The position numbers and the translations under genes were made by a program. The notes beneath the pieces were generated by a model that did no database searches, was not told the DNA's origin, and worked only from the letters and a program-made list of their open reading frames with translations. A stretch of DNA of 64,000 nt from assembly GCF_003725775.1 (NCBI RefSeq), contig NZ_RJSG01000002.1:958400-1022399 (forward strand). Direction: 5' to 3'. The stretch comes from Nocardioides marmorisolisilvae. Lineage in GTDB: Bacteria; Actinomycetota; Actinomycetes; Propionibacteriales; Nocardioidaceae. Positions 23,857 through 32,467 of this stretch are shown in pieces. Every line of letters begins with the position of its first letter. Positions within the stretch are counted from its first letter, which is position 1.

Positions 23857-25359
23857 ATGACGATCACCGAGCCCAACCCGACAGCTGCCGCCTCGACGTT
23901 CGACTCGTTGAACCCGCGCACCGGTGAGGTCGTGGCGACCCACCCGATCGCGGGCGAGGCCGACGTCCGCGCGGCCGTCGCGCGAGCGCGCGAGGCCTCC
24001 GCCTGGTGGGGCGCACTGAGCTACTCCGAGCGCGCCGACCGGCTCGGCTCCTGGAAGGCGCTGATCACCCAGCGCCTCGACGAGCTCGCCGGCGTGATGA
24101 GCGCCGAGACCGGCAAGCCGCACGGCGACGCCCTGCTCGAGGCCGCGCTCGCGATCGACCACCTCGCCTGGGCCTCGAAGCACGCCGGCAAGGTCCTCAA
24201 GCGCCACAAGGTGCCGAGCGGACTGGTGATGGCCAACCAGAAGGCCACCGTCGAGTTCCGCCCCCTCGGCGTGATCGGCGTGATCGGACCGTGGAACTAC
24301 CCGGTGTTCACCCCGATGGGCTCCATCGCCTACGCACTGGCCGCCGGCAACGCGGTGGTGTTCAAGCCCAGCGAGTACACCCCGGGCATCGGGCAGTGGC
24401 TGGCCGCCACCTTTGCCGAGGTCATCGACCAGCCGGTCTTCCAGGTCGTCACGGGCCTGGGGGAGACGGGCGCGGCCCTGTGCCGCTCGGGTGTCGACAA
24501 GCTCGCCTTCACCGGCTCGACCGCCACCGGCAAGAAGGTGATGGCGGCCTGTGCCGAGTCGCTCACCCCGGTGCTCATCGAGGCCGGCGGGAAGGACGCC
24601 CTGATCGTGGACGAGGACGCCGACCTGGACGCCGCCGCTGACGGCGCCGTGTGGGGCGCCTGCGGGAACGCCGGACAGACCTGCGCCGGTGTCGAGCGCG
24701 TCTACGTGCACGAGCGCGTGTACGACGAGTTCCTCGAGAAGATCACCGCGAAGGCGAAGGCGCTGGAGGCCAGCGACACCGCCGGTTCCCCGATCGGGCC
24801 GATCACGATGCCCTCGCAGATCGACATCATCCGCCGGCACATCGATGACGCTCTGGCCAAGGGTGGCCGCGCCGTGGTCGGTGGCTCCGGCGCGGTCGGC
24901 GAGCGCTTCGTGCAGCCCACGATCCTGGTCGACGTCCCGAAGGAGTCCTCGGCCTGGACCGAGGAGACCTTCGGGCCGACGATGACCGTGGCCAAGGTCA
25001 ACAGCATGGACGAGGCGGTCGCGCTGACCAACGACTCCCGCTACGCGCTCGGTTCCGCGGTCTTCTCCAAGTCGCGCGGCATGAAGATCGCCGAGCGGCT
25101 CCGCGTCGGCATGACCTCGATCAACGGCGTGATCACCTTCGCGGGGGTCCCGTCGCTGCCGTTCGGCGGCATCGGTGACTCGGGCTTCGGCCGGATCCAC
25201 GGCCCGGAGGGTCTGAAGGAGTTCACCTACGCGCACGCGATCACCAAGCAGCGGATGAAGCCGTTGCTGGCGCTGACCACGTTCGAGCGCACCGAGAAGT
25301 CGGAGCAGACCCTGGGGAAGATGATGAAGATGCTCCACGGTCGTGGCGGAAAGAAGTAG
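23857..25359 (+). CDS. NAD(P)-dependent aldehyde dehydrogenase
   Basis: 500 residues from the ATG at 23857. The family hallmarks are in order: cofactor-binding VIGPWNYPVFTPMG and FKPSEYTP, the loop FTGSTATGKKVM, general base in LIEAGGKDALIV, and nucleophile cysteine in GNAGQTCAGVERVY. The C-terminal FGGIGDSGFGRIHG follows. The glutamate box reads EAGGKD where ELGGKD is usual. It resembles succinic-semialdehyde or fatty-aldehyde dehydrogenases, so the substrate is open. Position opposite WS/DGAT hints at long-chain aldehydes. It overlaps the next gene by 17 bp. Confidence 0.92.
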   Translation: MTITEPNPTAAASTFDSLNPRTGEVVATHPIAGEADVRAAVARAREASAWWGALSYSERADRLGSWKALITQRLDELAGVMSAETGKPHGDALLEAALAIDHLAWASKHAGKVLKRHKVPSGLVMANQKATVEFRPLGVIGVIGPWNYPVFTPMGSIAYALAAGNAVVFKPSEYTPGIGQWLAATFAEVIDQPVFQVVTGLGETGAALCRSGVDKLAFTGSTATGKKVMAACAESLTPVLIEAGGKDALIVDEDADLDAAADGAVWGACGNAGQTCAGVERVYVHERVYDEFLEKITAKAKALEASDTAGSPIGPITMPSQIDIIRRHIDDALAKGGRAVVGGSGAVGERFVQPTILVDVPKESSAWTEETFGPTMTVAKVNSMDEAVALTNDSRYALGSAVFSKSRGMKIAERLRVGMTSINGVITFAGVPSLPFGGIGDSGFGRIHGPEGLKEFTYAHAITKQRMKPLLALTTFERTEKSEQTLGKMMKMLHGRGGKK

Positions 25360-26458
25360 CGCCAGCTACTTCGACCTGGCGCTGAGGCGCAGCAGCACCT
25401 CGCTGCGGGCCCGTGTTGCCCGGCTTCGGTCGAAGTCGTGGCAGGTCGGGCAGTGCGCGGTGGCCGCGGGCCTGGCCTGGTACGTCGCCGCCGACCTGAT
25501 CGGGCACGACCGACCGTTCTTCGCACCGATCGCGGCGGTGGTCGCGCTCGGCACCAGCTACGGGCAGCGGCTGCGGCGCGTCGCCGAGGTGACCCTCGGC
25601 GTCGCGATCGGGGTCTTCCTCGGCGACGTGATCACCCACTTGCTCGGGTCGGGCGGGTGGCAGATCGCGCTCATCGTGAGCCTGGCGATGGTCTCGGCGC
25701 TGCTGCTGGACGCAGGCGCCATCTTCGTGACCCAGGCAGCCGTCCAGGCGATCGTGGTCAGCACCCTGCTCCCGGACCCGGGCAAGGCCTTCACCCGGTG
25801 GACCGATGCCCTCATCGGCGGAGTGGTGGCGCTGCTGGCGGCCACGGTCGTGCCGCGGGCGCCGTTGCGGCGACCACGCGAGCAGGCGGCCGTGGTGATG
25901 AGCCGGATCTCGGCGCTGCTGCGGTCCTCGGCCACGAGCATCGAGGACGGCGACGTGGAGCGGGCGATGGCCACGCTCGCGGACGCGCGGCGCAGCGACG
26001 CCCTGATCGCCGAGCTGCGGGCCGCTGCGGACGAGGGCCTCTCGGTGATCGCGTCCTCGCCCTTCCGGCGCCGGCATCGCGGCGGCGTGCGCCGCATGGT
26101 CGAGCTCGTCGAGCCGCTCGACTTCGCGCTGCGCAACACCCGGGTGATCGCGCGTCGGGTCGCCGTGGCGGCCTACCGGCACGAGCCGATCCCGCCCGGG
26201 TACGCGACCTTCCTGCGCGACCTGGCCGAGGTGACCGACCAGATGACCGCCGAGCTGCGGGCCGACCGGATGGCGGAGCCTGCACGCGACCCGCTGATCG
26301 CCCTCGGCCGGGCTTCTGCCCACCTGGAACGCACGACCGTGCTCTCGGCCGAGGTGGTGCTCGCCGGCGTCCGATCACTGATCGCCGACCTGCTCGCGGT
26401 CAGCGGGATGGACCCCCTCGAGGCGACCGACCAGATCCCGCTGGTCGACGAGGTCTAG
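25343..26458 (+). CDS. FUSC-family (aromatic acid exporter-like) membrane protein
   Basis: 371 residues. The first half has about six hydrophobic segments (AVAAGLAWYVAADLIG, FAPIAAVVALGTSYGQRL, VAEVTLGVAIGVFLGDVITHL, IALIVSLAMVSALLLDAG and more). The GxxYGxR-like element ALGTSYGQRLRR is typical of FUSC/AaeB-type proteins. The second half is a long helical cytoplasmic region. Transported substrate unknown. The GTG at 25343 lies inside the end of the dehydrogenase gene, so translation is probably coupled. It overlaps the convergent isochorismatase-like gene by four bases. Confidence 0.85.
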   Translation: MAERSSASYFDLALRRSSTSLRARVARLRSKSWQVGQCAVAAGLAWYVAADLIGHDRPFFAPIAAVVALGTSYGQRLRRVAEVTLGVAIGVFLGDVITHLLGSGGWQIALIVSLAMVSALLLDAGAIFVTQAAVQAIVVSTLLPDPGKAFTRWTDALIGGVVALLAATVVPRAPLRRPREQAAVVMSRISALLRSSATSIEDGDVERAMATLADARRSDALIAELRAAADEGLSVIASSPFRRRHRGGVRRMVELVEPLDFALRNTRVIARRVAVAAYRHEPIPPGYATFLRDLAEVTDQMTAELRADRMAEPARDPLIALGRASAHLERTTVLSAEVVLAGVRSLIADLLAVSGMDPLEATDQIPLVDEV

Positions 26459-27009
26459 CCGGCGAAGTCGATCTCGGCCGTCGTGACCGTGCCGGCAGTC
26501 CGTCCGGGGGCGCGGTGGTTGGACCAGTACAGGTTCGTGTGCGCGATCACCAGGTCCGGCGTCGGGGCGCCCCACGGGCTCTGGTCCTCGGTGGTGTGCG
26601 CGTCGCTGACCAGGGTTGCGTCGTAGCCGCGCGCCAGTGCGCCGTGCAGGGTCGAGCGGATGCACTCGTCGCTCTGCGCGCCGGAGACGACCAGGCTGCC
26701 GACACCGAGGCCGGCCAGGACGTCCTCCAACGACGTGTCCTCGAACGAGTCCGGGTACTGCTTCTCCACCAGCGCCTCGTCGTCCGCGCGGGTGAGCTCG
26801 GGCACGAGCTGCCAGGACTCGCTCTCACGCTCGAGGTACGGGCTGTTGTGCTGGACCCAGACCACCGGGACCTGTGCCTCACGAGCCTTGCCGACCAGGG
26901 TCGCGACGTTCGCGACGACGCCGTCACGGTCGTGGTTGCCCTCGACGACGCCGTTCTGGACATCGACCACCAGCAGCGCCTTGTTCGGCCGGTTCTCGAG
27001 TGTGCTCAT
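26455..27009 (-). CDS. Isochorismatase-like cysteine hydrolase
   Basis: 184 residues from the ATG at 27009, with GGAGGAG upstream. The catalytic triad of the family is visible: aspartate in ALLVVDVQNGV, lysine in VEKQYPDSFEDTSL, and cysteine in GAQSDECIRSTLHGA. A cis-peptide region precedes the cysteine (LVVSGAQ). Enzymes of this fold hydrolyse nicotinamide, N-carbamoyl compounds, isochorismate or others, and the substrate cannot be told from sequence. No siderophore genes are near. A stand-alone gene, convergent with FUSC. Confidence 0.88.
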   Translation of the reverse strand: MSTLENRPNKALLVVDVQNGVVEGNHDRDGVVANVATLVGKAREAQVPVVWVQHNSPYLERESESWQLVPELTRADDEALVEKQYPDSFEDTSLEDVLAGLGVGSLVVSGAQSDECIRSTLHGALARGYDATLVSDAHTTEDQSPWGAPTPDLVIAHTNLYWSNHRAPGRTAGTVTTAEIDFAG

Positions 27010-27046
27010 CGTTGCTCCTCCTGCTCGGTGACCCCTCACCCCGACG

Positions 27047-28186
27047 TTAACCGGCGTCGCCGACATCCTCGACGGCCAGCTCGCGGACCACCGCGTCGAC
27101 GACCGCGGTAAAGTCTCCGTAGGTCCGTTCGGCGACCCGGCGCTGCCGCTGGTAGGAGGCGCCGCGCTTCGGGATCGTCCGGACCAGGGCGAGGTCCTCG
27201 ACGCAGTCGAGCCGACGCGCCACCGGGAGCAGGTCGTCCAGGAGGTCCTCGAGGTCCTCGAGCAGCAGCCGCTCGTTCGACTCCGCGTCCAGAATGATCC
27301 AGGCGTCCAGGCCGTACCGGGCGGCCCGCCACTTGTTCTCCTGCACGTGCCACGGCGGCAGCGTCGGCAGCGTCTCCCCGGCCTCGAGCCGGTCGACGAG
27401 GTGCACCACCAGGCAGTGCGTCAGCGCGACCAGCGCCCGCATCTCCTCGACCGTGGACACGCCGTCGCAGATGCGCACCTCCACGGTCCCGGTCCTCGGG
27501 GCGGGCCGGACGTCCCAGCGGATCTCGTCGATCTGGTCGATCACGCCGGTGGTCAGCAGGTCCTGGGCGTAGTGCTCGAACTCCGCCCAGGTCTCGAACT
27601 GGAACGGCAGCCCGGCGGTCGGCAGCTGCTGGAACATCAGGGCGCGGTTCGAGGCGTAGCCGGTGTCGGTGCCCGACCAGATCGGGGAGGACGCGGAGAG
27701 CGCCAGCAGGTGCGGGTACCACTTCATCAGCGCTGAGACGATCGGTACGACGTGCTCGCGGCGCACGCCGACGTGCACGTGCACGCCCCAGATCAGCATC
27801 TGGCGACCCCACCACTGGGTGCGGGCGATCAGCTCCTCGTAGCGGTGGCCGGCGGTGAGCTGCTGGCCGGACCAGTCGGCGAACGGGTGGGTCCCGGCGC
27901 AGTACAGGTCGACGCCGAGCTCGTCGGCGACCGGGCGCACCTTGGCGATCATCTCCGTCAGCTCGCCGAGGGCCTCGTCGGTGTTGCGGCAGATGCCGGT
28001 GGTCAGCTCGATCGTGTTGCGCAGCAGCTCGCGGTGCAGCCGCGGCTCGTGGCCGTGGACCTCGGTGAACCGCTCGAGCAGGTCGCGAGCGGCGTTGACC
28101 AGGTCGCGGGAGCGCTTGTCGACCAGGGCGAATTCCCACTCGACCCCGAGGGACGGGCCAGGGGAGTCCGCGAATTCGATGGCCAC
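27047..28186 (-). CDS. GCS2-type glutamate--cysteine/carboxylate-amine ligase
   Basis: 379 residues from the GTG at 28186, with GGAAGG about 9 bp upstream. The ATP-dependent carboxylate-amine ligase fold of the YbdK/GCS2 group is indicated by SLGVEWEFALVD, LRNTIELTTGICRN, GTHPFADWSGQQLT, IWGVHVHVGVRREHV and TVEVRICDGVSTVEEM. It probably makes gamma-glutamylcysteine or a related dipeptide. Whether it serves ergothioneine or another thiol is not shown by neighbours. Longer in-frame upstream sequence lies antisense to the VOC gene and is not used. Divergent from VOC with a 28-bp gap. Confidence 0.87.
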   Translation of the reverse strand: MAIEFADSPGPSLGVEWEFALVDKRSRDLVNAARDLLERFTEVHGHEPRLHRELLRNTIELTTGICRNTDEALGELTEMIAKVRPVADELGVDLYCAGTHPFADWSGQQLTAGHRYEELIARTQWWGRQMLIWGVHVHVGVRREHVVPIVSALMKWYPHLLALSASSPIWSGTDTGYASNRALMFQQLPTAGLPFQFETWAEFEHYAQDLLTTGVIDQIDEIRWDVRPAPRTGTVEVRICDGVSTVEEMRALVALTHCLVVHLVDRLEAGETLPTLPPWHVQENKWRAARYGLDAWIILDAESNERLLLEDLEDLLDDLLPVARRLDCVEDLALVRTIPKRGASYQRQRRVAERTYGDFTAVVDAVVRELAVEDVGDAG

Positions 28187-28214
28187 GGGGCAAGCCTTCC
28201 ACAAGCATGGGCTG

Positions 28215-28901
28215 GTGCCGCCGACCTGGATCACCGCGTTCCTCGACTTCCCCACCGGTTCCTGGGAGAACGGGGTTCGCTTCTGGCGGGACGTCACTGC
28301 GAGCGGGTTGTCCCCGGTTCGCGGTGCGGACGGCGAGTTCGCGACCTTGCTCCCGGCCACGGGGGAGCCCTTCCTGCGGGTGCAGCGGACGGGCGCGGAC
28401 CGCCCGGGCATCCACCTGGACCTGCACGGAGCGGAGGACCACTGGGAGGTGCGCACCTCGCCGGGTGGCTTCGTGTTCTGCGTGAACGTCCCTGCGGGCG
28501 GGGAGCGTCCACCACCGCAGGCGTGGCCCGGTCGGCACACCTCGCTGGTCGACCAGGTCTGCCTGGACATCCCTCCGGACGCGTACGACGCCGAGTGCGC
28601 GTACTGGGCAGACCTGACGGGCTGGGAGCTCGCGCCGACGAGTGCGCCGTACATGCGGCAGCTGGTGCGCCCTGCCGGAATGCCGCTGCGGATCCTGCTG
28701 CAGCGTCGGGACGAGGGCAGCGGACCGGTCACGGCGCACCTCGACATCGCGACCACGGACCGGGAGGCCGAGGTGGCCCGCCACGTCGCGCTCGGAGCCG
28801 TCGTCGACGGAGGCGGCGCGCGCTGGACCCGGATGCTCGATCCGGTCGGGATGGTCTACTGCCTCACCGACCGGGACCCGGTTACCGGCCTGCTGCCCTG
28901 A
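28215..28901 (+). CDS. VOC-superfamily (glyoxalase-like) protein, two modules
   Basis: 228 residues from the GTG at 28215. Two vicinal-oxygen-chelate modules are recognisable: residues 1-105 (WITAFLDFPTGSWENGVRFW, then FCVNVP) and 110-228 (LVDQVCLDIPPDAYDAECAYWADLTGWE, then MLDPVGMVYCLTDRDPVTG). Such proteins are metal-dependent lyases, dioxygenases or resistance proteins; substrate unknown. No Shine-Dalgarno sequence precedes the GTG, and the divergent ligase gene begins only 28 bp away, so the mRNA may be leaderless. The start is therefore moderately certain. Confidence 0.8.
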   Translation: MPPTWITAFLDFPTGSWENGVRFWRDVTASGLSPVRGADGEFATLLPATGEPFLRVQRTGADRPGIHLDLHGAEDHWEVRTSPGGFVFCVNVPAGGERPPPQAWPGRHTSLVDQVCLDIPPDAYDAECAYWADLTGWELAPTSAPYMRQLVRPAGMPLRILLQRRDEGSGPVTAHLDIATTDREAEVARHVALGAVVDGGGARWTRMLDPVGMVYCLTDRDPVTGLLP

Positions 28902-29400
28902 GCTTCTCGATCCAGCGCAGCGCGCTGCCGTCGAAGGGCGGCTCGCCGTTCGCCATGGCCTCGAAGACCTCCTGGCAGGAGACCCGGGCGGCCTGGATGA
29001 CGCCCTCGGGGTAGCCGAGCTGGACCTGGTGCAGCTCGAACTCGTCCTCGTCGTCGACCCAGATCCGGCCGTCCGTCTCGCGGATCACGTCCAGGTCGAG
29101 GTCGACGCAGCGGACCTCGGACTCGTCATCGGTCCAGGCCACCGGGGTGGTGACGTCGACGTAGATGTCCACCGGCCGGTCCGGGTCGGTGCCGTAGATC
29201 GTGGCGACCCACCAGGCGTCGTGGGGGAGCAGCACCACGTGGTCGGCCCACGCGGTGAACCCCTTGTCCGGCTTCGAGAGCCAGGTCCCGGTGGGCACGC
29301 CGACCCAGTGCCCGAGCGCGTCCACCCCGAGGCGGACGGCGTCGAACTCCCAGTGCGGCTGGTCAGGCCACTTGCGGGTGAGGACTCGGGTGCTGCGCAC
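28882..29400 (-). CDS. DUF402-domain protein
   Basis: 172 residues from a GTG at 29400. The DUF402 core is visible: GTWLSKPDKGFTAW, then VDIYVDVTTPVAWTDDE and VRCVDLDLDVIRETDG, with IWVDDEDEFELHQVQLGYP. Proteins of this fold include nucleoside di-/triphosphatases and ribonuclease-associated FAU-1 relatives; activity here is unproven. A TAGGCT box six bases before the GTG (29407-29412) and no ribosome-binding site point to a leaderless mRNA. It overlaps the convergent VOC gene by 20 bp. Confidence 0.85.
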   Translation of the reverse strand: MRSTRVLTRKWPDQPHWEFDAVRLGVDALGHWVGVPTGTWLSKPDKGFTAWADHVVLLPHDAWWVATIYGTDPDRPVDIYVDVTTPVAWTDDESEVRCVDLDLDVIRETDGRIWVDDEDEFELHQVQLGYPEGVIQAARVSCQEVFEAMANGEPPFDGSALRWIEKLRAAGR

Positions 29401-29421
29401 GTGCGCAGCCTAGAGCCAGCC

Positions 29422-30261
29422 TCAGTGCTTCTTCGGCTTGGGCATCGTCATCGGCGCGAGCCGGGCAATGACGTCCTGGTAGCCCGACCCGGTGAACTTG
29501 GCGAAGTTGTGCAGCAGGTGGGCGTCGATGCCGACCAGGACCCGCGCCTTGCCCTTGACCGCGCCGTCGAGGATGATCCCGGCGGCCTTCTCGGCGGTCA
29601 TCCGGGCCAGCTTCTTGTCGAACAGCTCGTCGATCTTGGCAGCGTCCTGGCTCGAGGTCTTGCGGCCGTTGCGGGCGATCCCGGTCTTGATGCCACCGGG
29701 GTGGATGCAGGTGACCGTGACCGGGTGCTTGTTGATCAGCATCTCCTCGCGCAGCGCCTCGGTGAAGCCGCGCACGGCGTACTTGGTGGCGTTGTACGCG
29801 GTCTGGCCGGGCATGGAGATCAGGCCGAAGAGGCTGGAGATGTTCACCACCGCGCCGTCGCCGGAGGCGATCAGGTGCGGCAGGAACTCCTTGGTGCCGT
29901 TGACCACGCCGAGGAAGTTGACGCCGACGATCCAGTCGAAGTCCTCGTACGCCATCTCCTCGAAGTCGCCGGTCACGGTGACGCCGGCGTTGTTCACGAC
30001 CATGTTGACCCGGCCGAACTGCTCGGCGACGGCGGTCGCCCAGGTGGCCATCGCGGCGCGGTCGGAGACGTCGATGACGTCGCTGCGCAGCTCCTTGGCA
30101 CCGGCCGCCTTGCACAGGTCGACGGTCTCGGCGAGACCCTCGGCGTTCCAGTCCGAGATCGCCAGCAGCGCACCCTCGCGGGCGGCCTTGAGCGCCATCT
30201 CGCGGCCCATCCCGGAGCCTGCTCCGGTGATCACCACGACCTTGTCGTTGAGGGACTTCAT
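29422..30261 (-). CDS. Short-chain dehydrogenase/reductase
   Basis: A 279-residue SDR. The cofactor motif TGAGSGMG is at residues 12-19, NNAGV at about 90, and catalytic Ser and YNATK follow (NISSLFGLISMPGQTAYNATKYAV). The C-terminal extension (about 40 residues after the core) is typical of SDRs paired with monooxygenases in actinobacteria. ATG at 30261 overlaps the monooxygenase stop by four bases, so the two are co-translated. It may oxidise an alcohol to the ketone substrate of the monooxygenase, or reduce a product; the direction is inference. Confidence 0.92.
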   Translation of the reverse strand: MKSLNDKVVVITGAGSGMGREMALKAAREGALLAISDWNAEGLAETVDLCKAAGAKELRSDVIDVSDRAAMATWATAVAEQFGRVNMVVNNAGVTVTGDFEEMAYEDFDWIVGVNFLGVVNGTKEFLPHLIASGDGAVVNISSLFGLISMPGQTAYNATKYAVRGFTEALREEMLINKHPVTVTCIHPGGIKTGIARNGRKTSSQDAAKIDELFDKKLARMTAEKAAGIILDGAVKGKARVLVGIDAHLLHNFAKFTGSGYQDVIARLAPMTMPKPKKH

Positions 30262-31775
30262 GCCACGAGCTCCTTGTCGTCGGTGGTGCCGGTCGTGCGC
30301 GTGGTGACCTCGTACTTGTCGAGGTCGAAATTACGCAGCAGGCCCCGGAACGCGAAAGTGGTGCGCGGCCACAGGGTGGTGTTGCGTCCGTGCTCGTCGA
30401 GGTACCAGCTGGCGCAGCCACCGGTGCTCCACACGGTGCGCTTCATCCGGCGCTGCATGTCCTCGGTCCACGCTTCCTGCGCCGCGAGCGTCGGCTCGAC
30501 GGCGGTGATGCCACCGGCCTCCATCTGCTCCAGGGCGGAGAGGATGTAGGCGATCTGGCTCTCGATGATGAACACCATGCTGGAGTGCCCCAGGCCGGTG
30601 TTGGCGCCGACGATCTGGAAGAGGTTCGGGAAGCCGCTGGTGGTGGTGCCCTTGTACGACGCCATCCCGTGCTCGGCCCAGACGTCGCCCAGGGTGCGGC
30701 CCTCGCGGCCCTTGATGTGGTGCGCGATGGGCTGGTCGGTGGTGTAGAAGCCGGTGGCCACGATCAGCACGTCGATGTCGCGGGCCACGCCGTCGCGGGT
30801 GACGATCCCGGTCGGGGTGATCTCGGCGATGCCGTCGGTGATCACCTCGACGTTGTCCTGCGCGAGGGCGGGGTAGTAGGTGTTCGAGATCAGGATGCGC
30901 TTGCAGCCCATCTGGAAGTCCGGGGTGACCTTGGCGCGCAGCTCCGGGTCGCTGATGCCCTTCTTGATGTTGCCCTCGGCGATCGCCTGGACCGGCGCCA
31001 GGATCTTCGGCTGCCAGGTGAACGCGGGCACGTAGGTCTCGCGGCCCCAGTAGATCGCCGTGCGGTAGAGCTTCTGGAGGCCGGGGACGAGCTTGAAGCC
31101 CAGACGCTCGATCGCGGTGTAGCTGCGGTCGTGGCGCGGCATCACCCAGGGGGCGGTGCGCTGGTAGACGTCGAGGTGCGCGACCTGCTTGGCGATCTCG
31201 GGGATCACCTGGATCGCGGAGGCGCCGGTGCCGATGACCGCCACCCGCTTGCCGGTCAGGTCGACCTCGTGGTTCCAGCGGGCGGTGTGGAAGATCTCGC
31301 CGGTGAAGCCCTCGATGCCCTTGATCTCGGGGTTCTTCGGCTCGGAGAGTCCACCGGAACCGCTGATCACGACGTCGGCCACGACGGTGCCCGCGGTGGT
31401 GGTCACGGTCCAGGTCTGGTCGGTCTCGTCCCAGACGGCGTCCTCGACGCTCGTGCCGAAGAAGAAGCGGTCCAGGACACCGGCGCGCTGGGCGACGTCC
31501 TGCAGGTAGGCGTGGATCTCCGGCTGCGGGGAGAACGAGCGCGACCAGTTCGGGTTCGGGGCGAACGAGAACGAGTACAGCTGGCTCGGGACGTCGCAGG
31601 CGGCTCCGGGGTAGGTGTTGTCGCGCCAGGTGCCCCCGACCGTGTCGCCCTTGTCGACGACGACGAAGTCGGTGCGGCCGGCCTCGTCGAGCTTGATGGC
31701 GGTGCCGAGACCGGCGAAGCCCGCGCCGACCACCAGGATCCGGGTGCGCTCGGGGAGCGTCTGCGTCGTACTCAT
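30258..31775 (-). CDS. Flavin-containing (Baeyer-Villiger-type) monooxygenase
   Basis: 505 residues from the ATG at 31775. An N-terminal FAD site (VVGAGFAGLGTAIKL) and a second Rossmann site (VAVIGTGASAIQVIPEIA) bracket FTGEIFHTARWNHEV, the FxGxxxHxxxW fingerprint of Baeyer-Villiger monooxygenases. It uses NADPH and O2 to insert oxygen next to a carbonyl; substrate unknown. The promoter is visible: TTGACG (31806-31811) and TAGAGT (31784-31789) with a 16-bp spacer, ending 8 nt before the ATG. The mRNA should be leaderless or nearly so. It is first of a two-gene operon, divergent from a TetR regulator. Confidence 0.93.
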   Translation of the reverse strand: MSTTQTLPERTRILVVGAGFAGLGTAIKLDEAGRTDFVVVDKGDTVGGTWRDNTYPGAACDVPSQLYSFSFAPNPNWSRSFSPQPEIHAYLQDVAQRAGVLDRFFFGTSVEDAVWDETDQTWTVTTTAGTVVADVVISGSGGLSEPKNPEIKGIEGFTGEIFHTARWNHEVDLTGKRVAVIGTGASAIQVIPEIAKQVAHLDVYQRTAPWVMPRHDRSYTAIERLGFKLVPGLQKLYRTAIYWGRETYVPAFTWQPKILAPVQAIAEGNIKKGISDPELRAKVTPDFQMGCKRILISNTYYPALAQDNVEVITDGIAEITPTGIVTRDGVARDIDVLIVATGFYTTDQPIAHHIKGREGRTLGDVWAEHGMASYKGTTTSGFPNLFQIVGANTGLGHSSMVFIIESQIAYILSALEQMEAGGITAVEPTLAAQEAWTEDMQRRMKRTVWSTGGCASWYLDEHGRNTTLWPRTTFAFRGLLRNFDLDKYEVTTRTTGTTDDKELVA

Positions 31776-31783
31776 GGACAGAA

Positions 31784-31811
31784 ACTCTATCTCTTGTTGA
31801 ACGACCGTCAA
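31784..31811 (-). promoter_or_regulatory. Promoter of the monooxygenase/SDR operon
   Basis: The -35 TTGACG (31806-31811) and -10 TAGAGT (31784-31789) are separated by 16 bp. The -10 lies 8 nt before the ATG at 31775. The -35 hexamer is part of operator-like site A (31797-31811). Confidence 0.65.
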
Positions 31812-31834
31812 TAGCGTTGTTGACGAATGTTCAG
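31797..31834. promoter_or_regulatory. Paired operator-like sites between the monooxygenase operon and its TetR regulator
   Basis: Site A on the minus strand (31811-31797) reads TTGACGGTCGTTCAA. Site B on the plus strand (31820-31834) reads TTGACGAATGTTCAG. They share TTGACG-N3-GTTCA (11 of 15 positions) and face away from each other across 8 bp. Site A covers the monooxygenase -35, and site B abuts the TetR gene's -10. This is the expected layout for a TetR repressor controlling both itself and the operon. Confidence 0.65.
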
Positions 31835-31847
31835 TAATCTGGACCAC

Positions 31848-32450
31848 ATGACCAGCACCAGTGGGCGCACCAGGATGTCGCCGGAGGGGCGCCGCGAGCA
31901 GCTCCTCGAGCTCGGCACGCAGCTGTTGTCCACGCGCACGCTGGACGAGATCTCCATCGAGGTCCTCGCCGAGGAGGCCGGGATCTCTCGCGGCCTGCTC
32001 TACCACTACTTCGGCAACAAGCAGGATTTCCACGTCGCGGTCGTCCGCCGCGCGGTCGAGCAGCTGGTCGCGATCACCGCACCCCGCGACATCGAGGACC
32101 CGCTGGAGCAGCTCGCGGTCTCGCTCGGCGCGTACGTCGACTACGTGGTCGAGAACTACACCGGATACGTCTCGCTCGTGCGGGCGGCCTCCGGTGGCAA
32201 CGACGAGCTCCGCACGATCTACGAAGCGGGACGCCGTGCCCTGGTCGACCGGATCTTCGAGGTCACCGGATCCGACGGGATGGATGCCCTCGGTGTGCCG
32301 GACAGCCCTGCGGTGCGGTTGCTCGCCGACGGCTGGTCGGCGATGACCGAGGCCGTCGTGGTGGCGTGGGTCGCCGACGACCACGGGCTCTCGCGCGAGG
32401 ACCTGCTGCAGCGGCTCGCAGGAGCGCTGCCGGCGATCGCCCTGGCCTAG
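31848..32450 (+). CDS. TetR-family transcriptional regulator
   Basis: 200 residues from the ATG at 31848; an in-frame ATG at 31827 would add seven. I prefer 31848 because TAATCT (31835-31840) lies 7 nt upstream, neither ATG has a ribosome-binding site, and the earlier ATG falls inside operator-like site B. The N-terminal helix-turn-helix reads EQLLELGTQLLSTRTLDEISIEVLAEEAGISRGLLYHYFGNKQDF, classic TetR. The C-terminal ligand domain is helical and unassigned. It most likely represses the divergent monooxygenase/SDR operon and itself. Confidence 0.92.
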   Translation: MTSTSGRTRMSPEGRREQLLELGTQLLSTRTLDEISIEVLAEEAGISRGLLYHYFGNKQDFHVAVVRRAVEQLVAITAPRDIEDPLEQLAVSLGAYVDYVVENYTGYVSLVRAASGGNDELRTIYEAGRRALVDRIFEVTGSDGMDALGVPDSPAVRLLADGWSAMTEAVVVAWVADDHGLSREDLLQRLAGALPAIALA

Positions 32451-32467
32451 TCGGGGCCTACTGGGGC

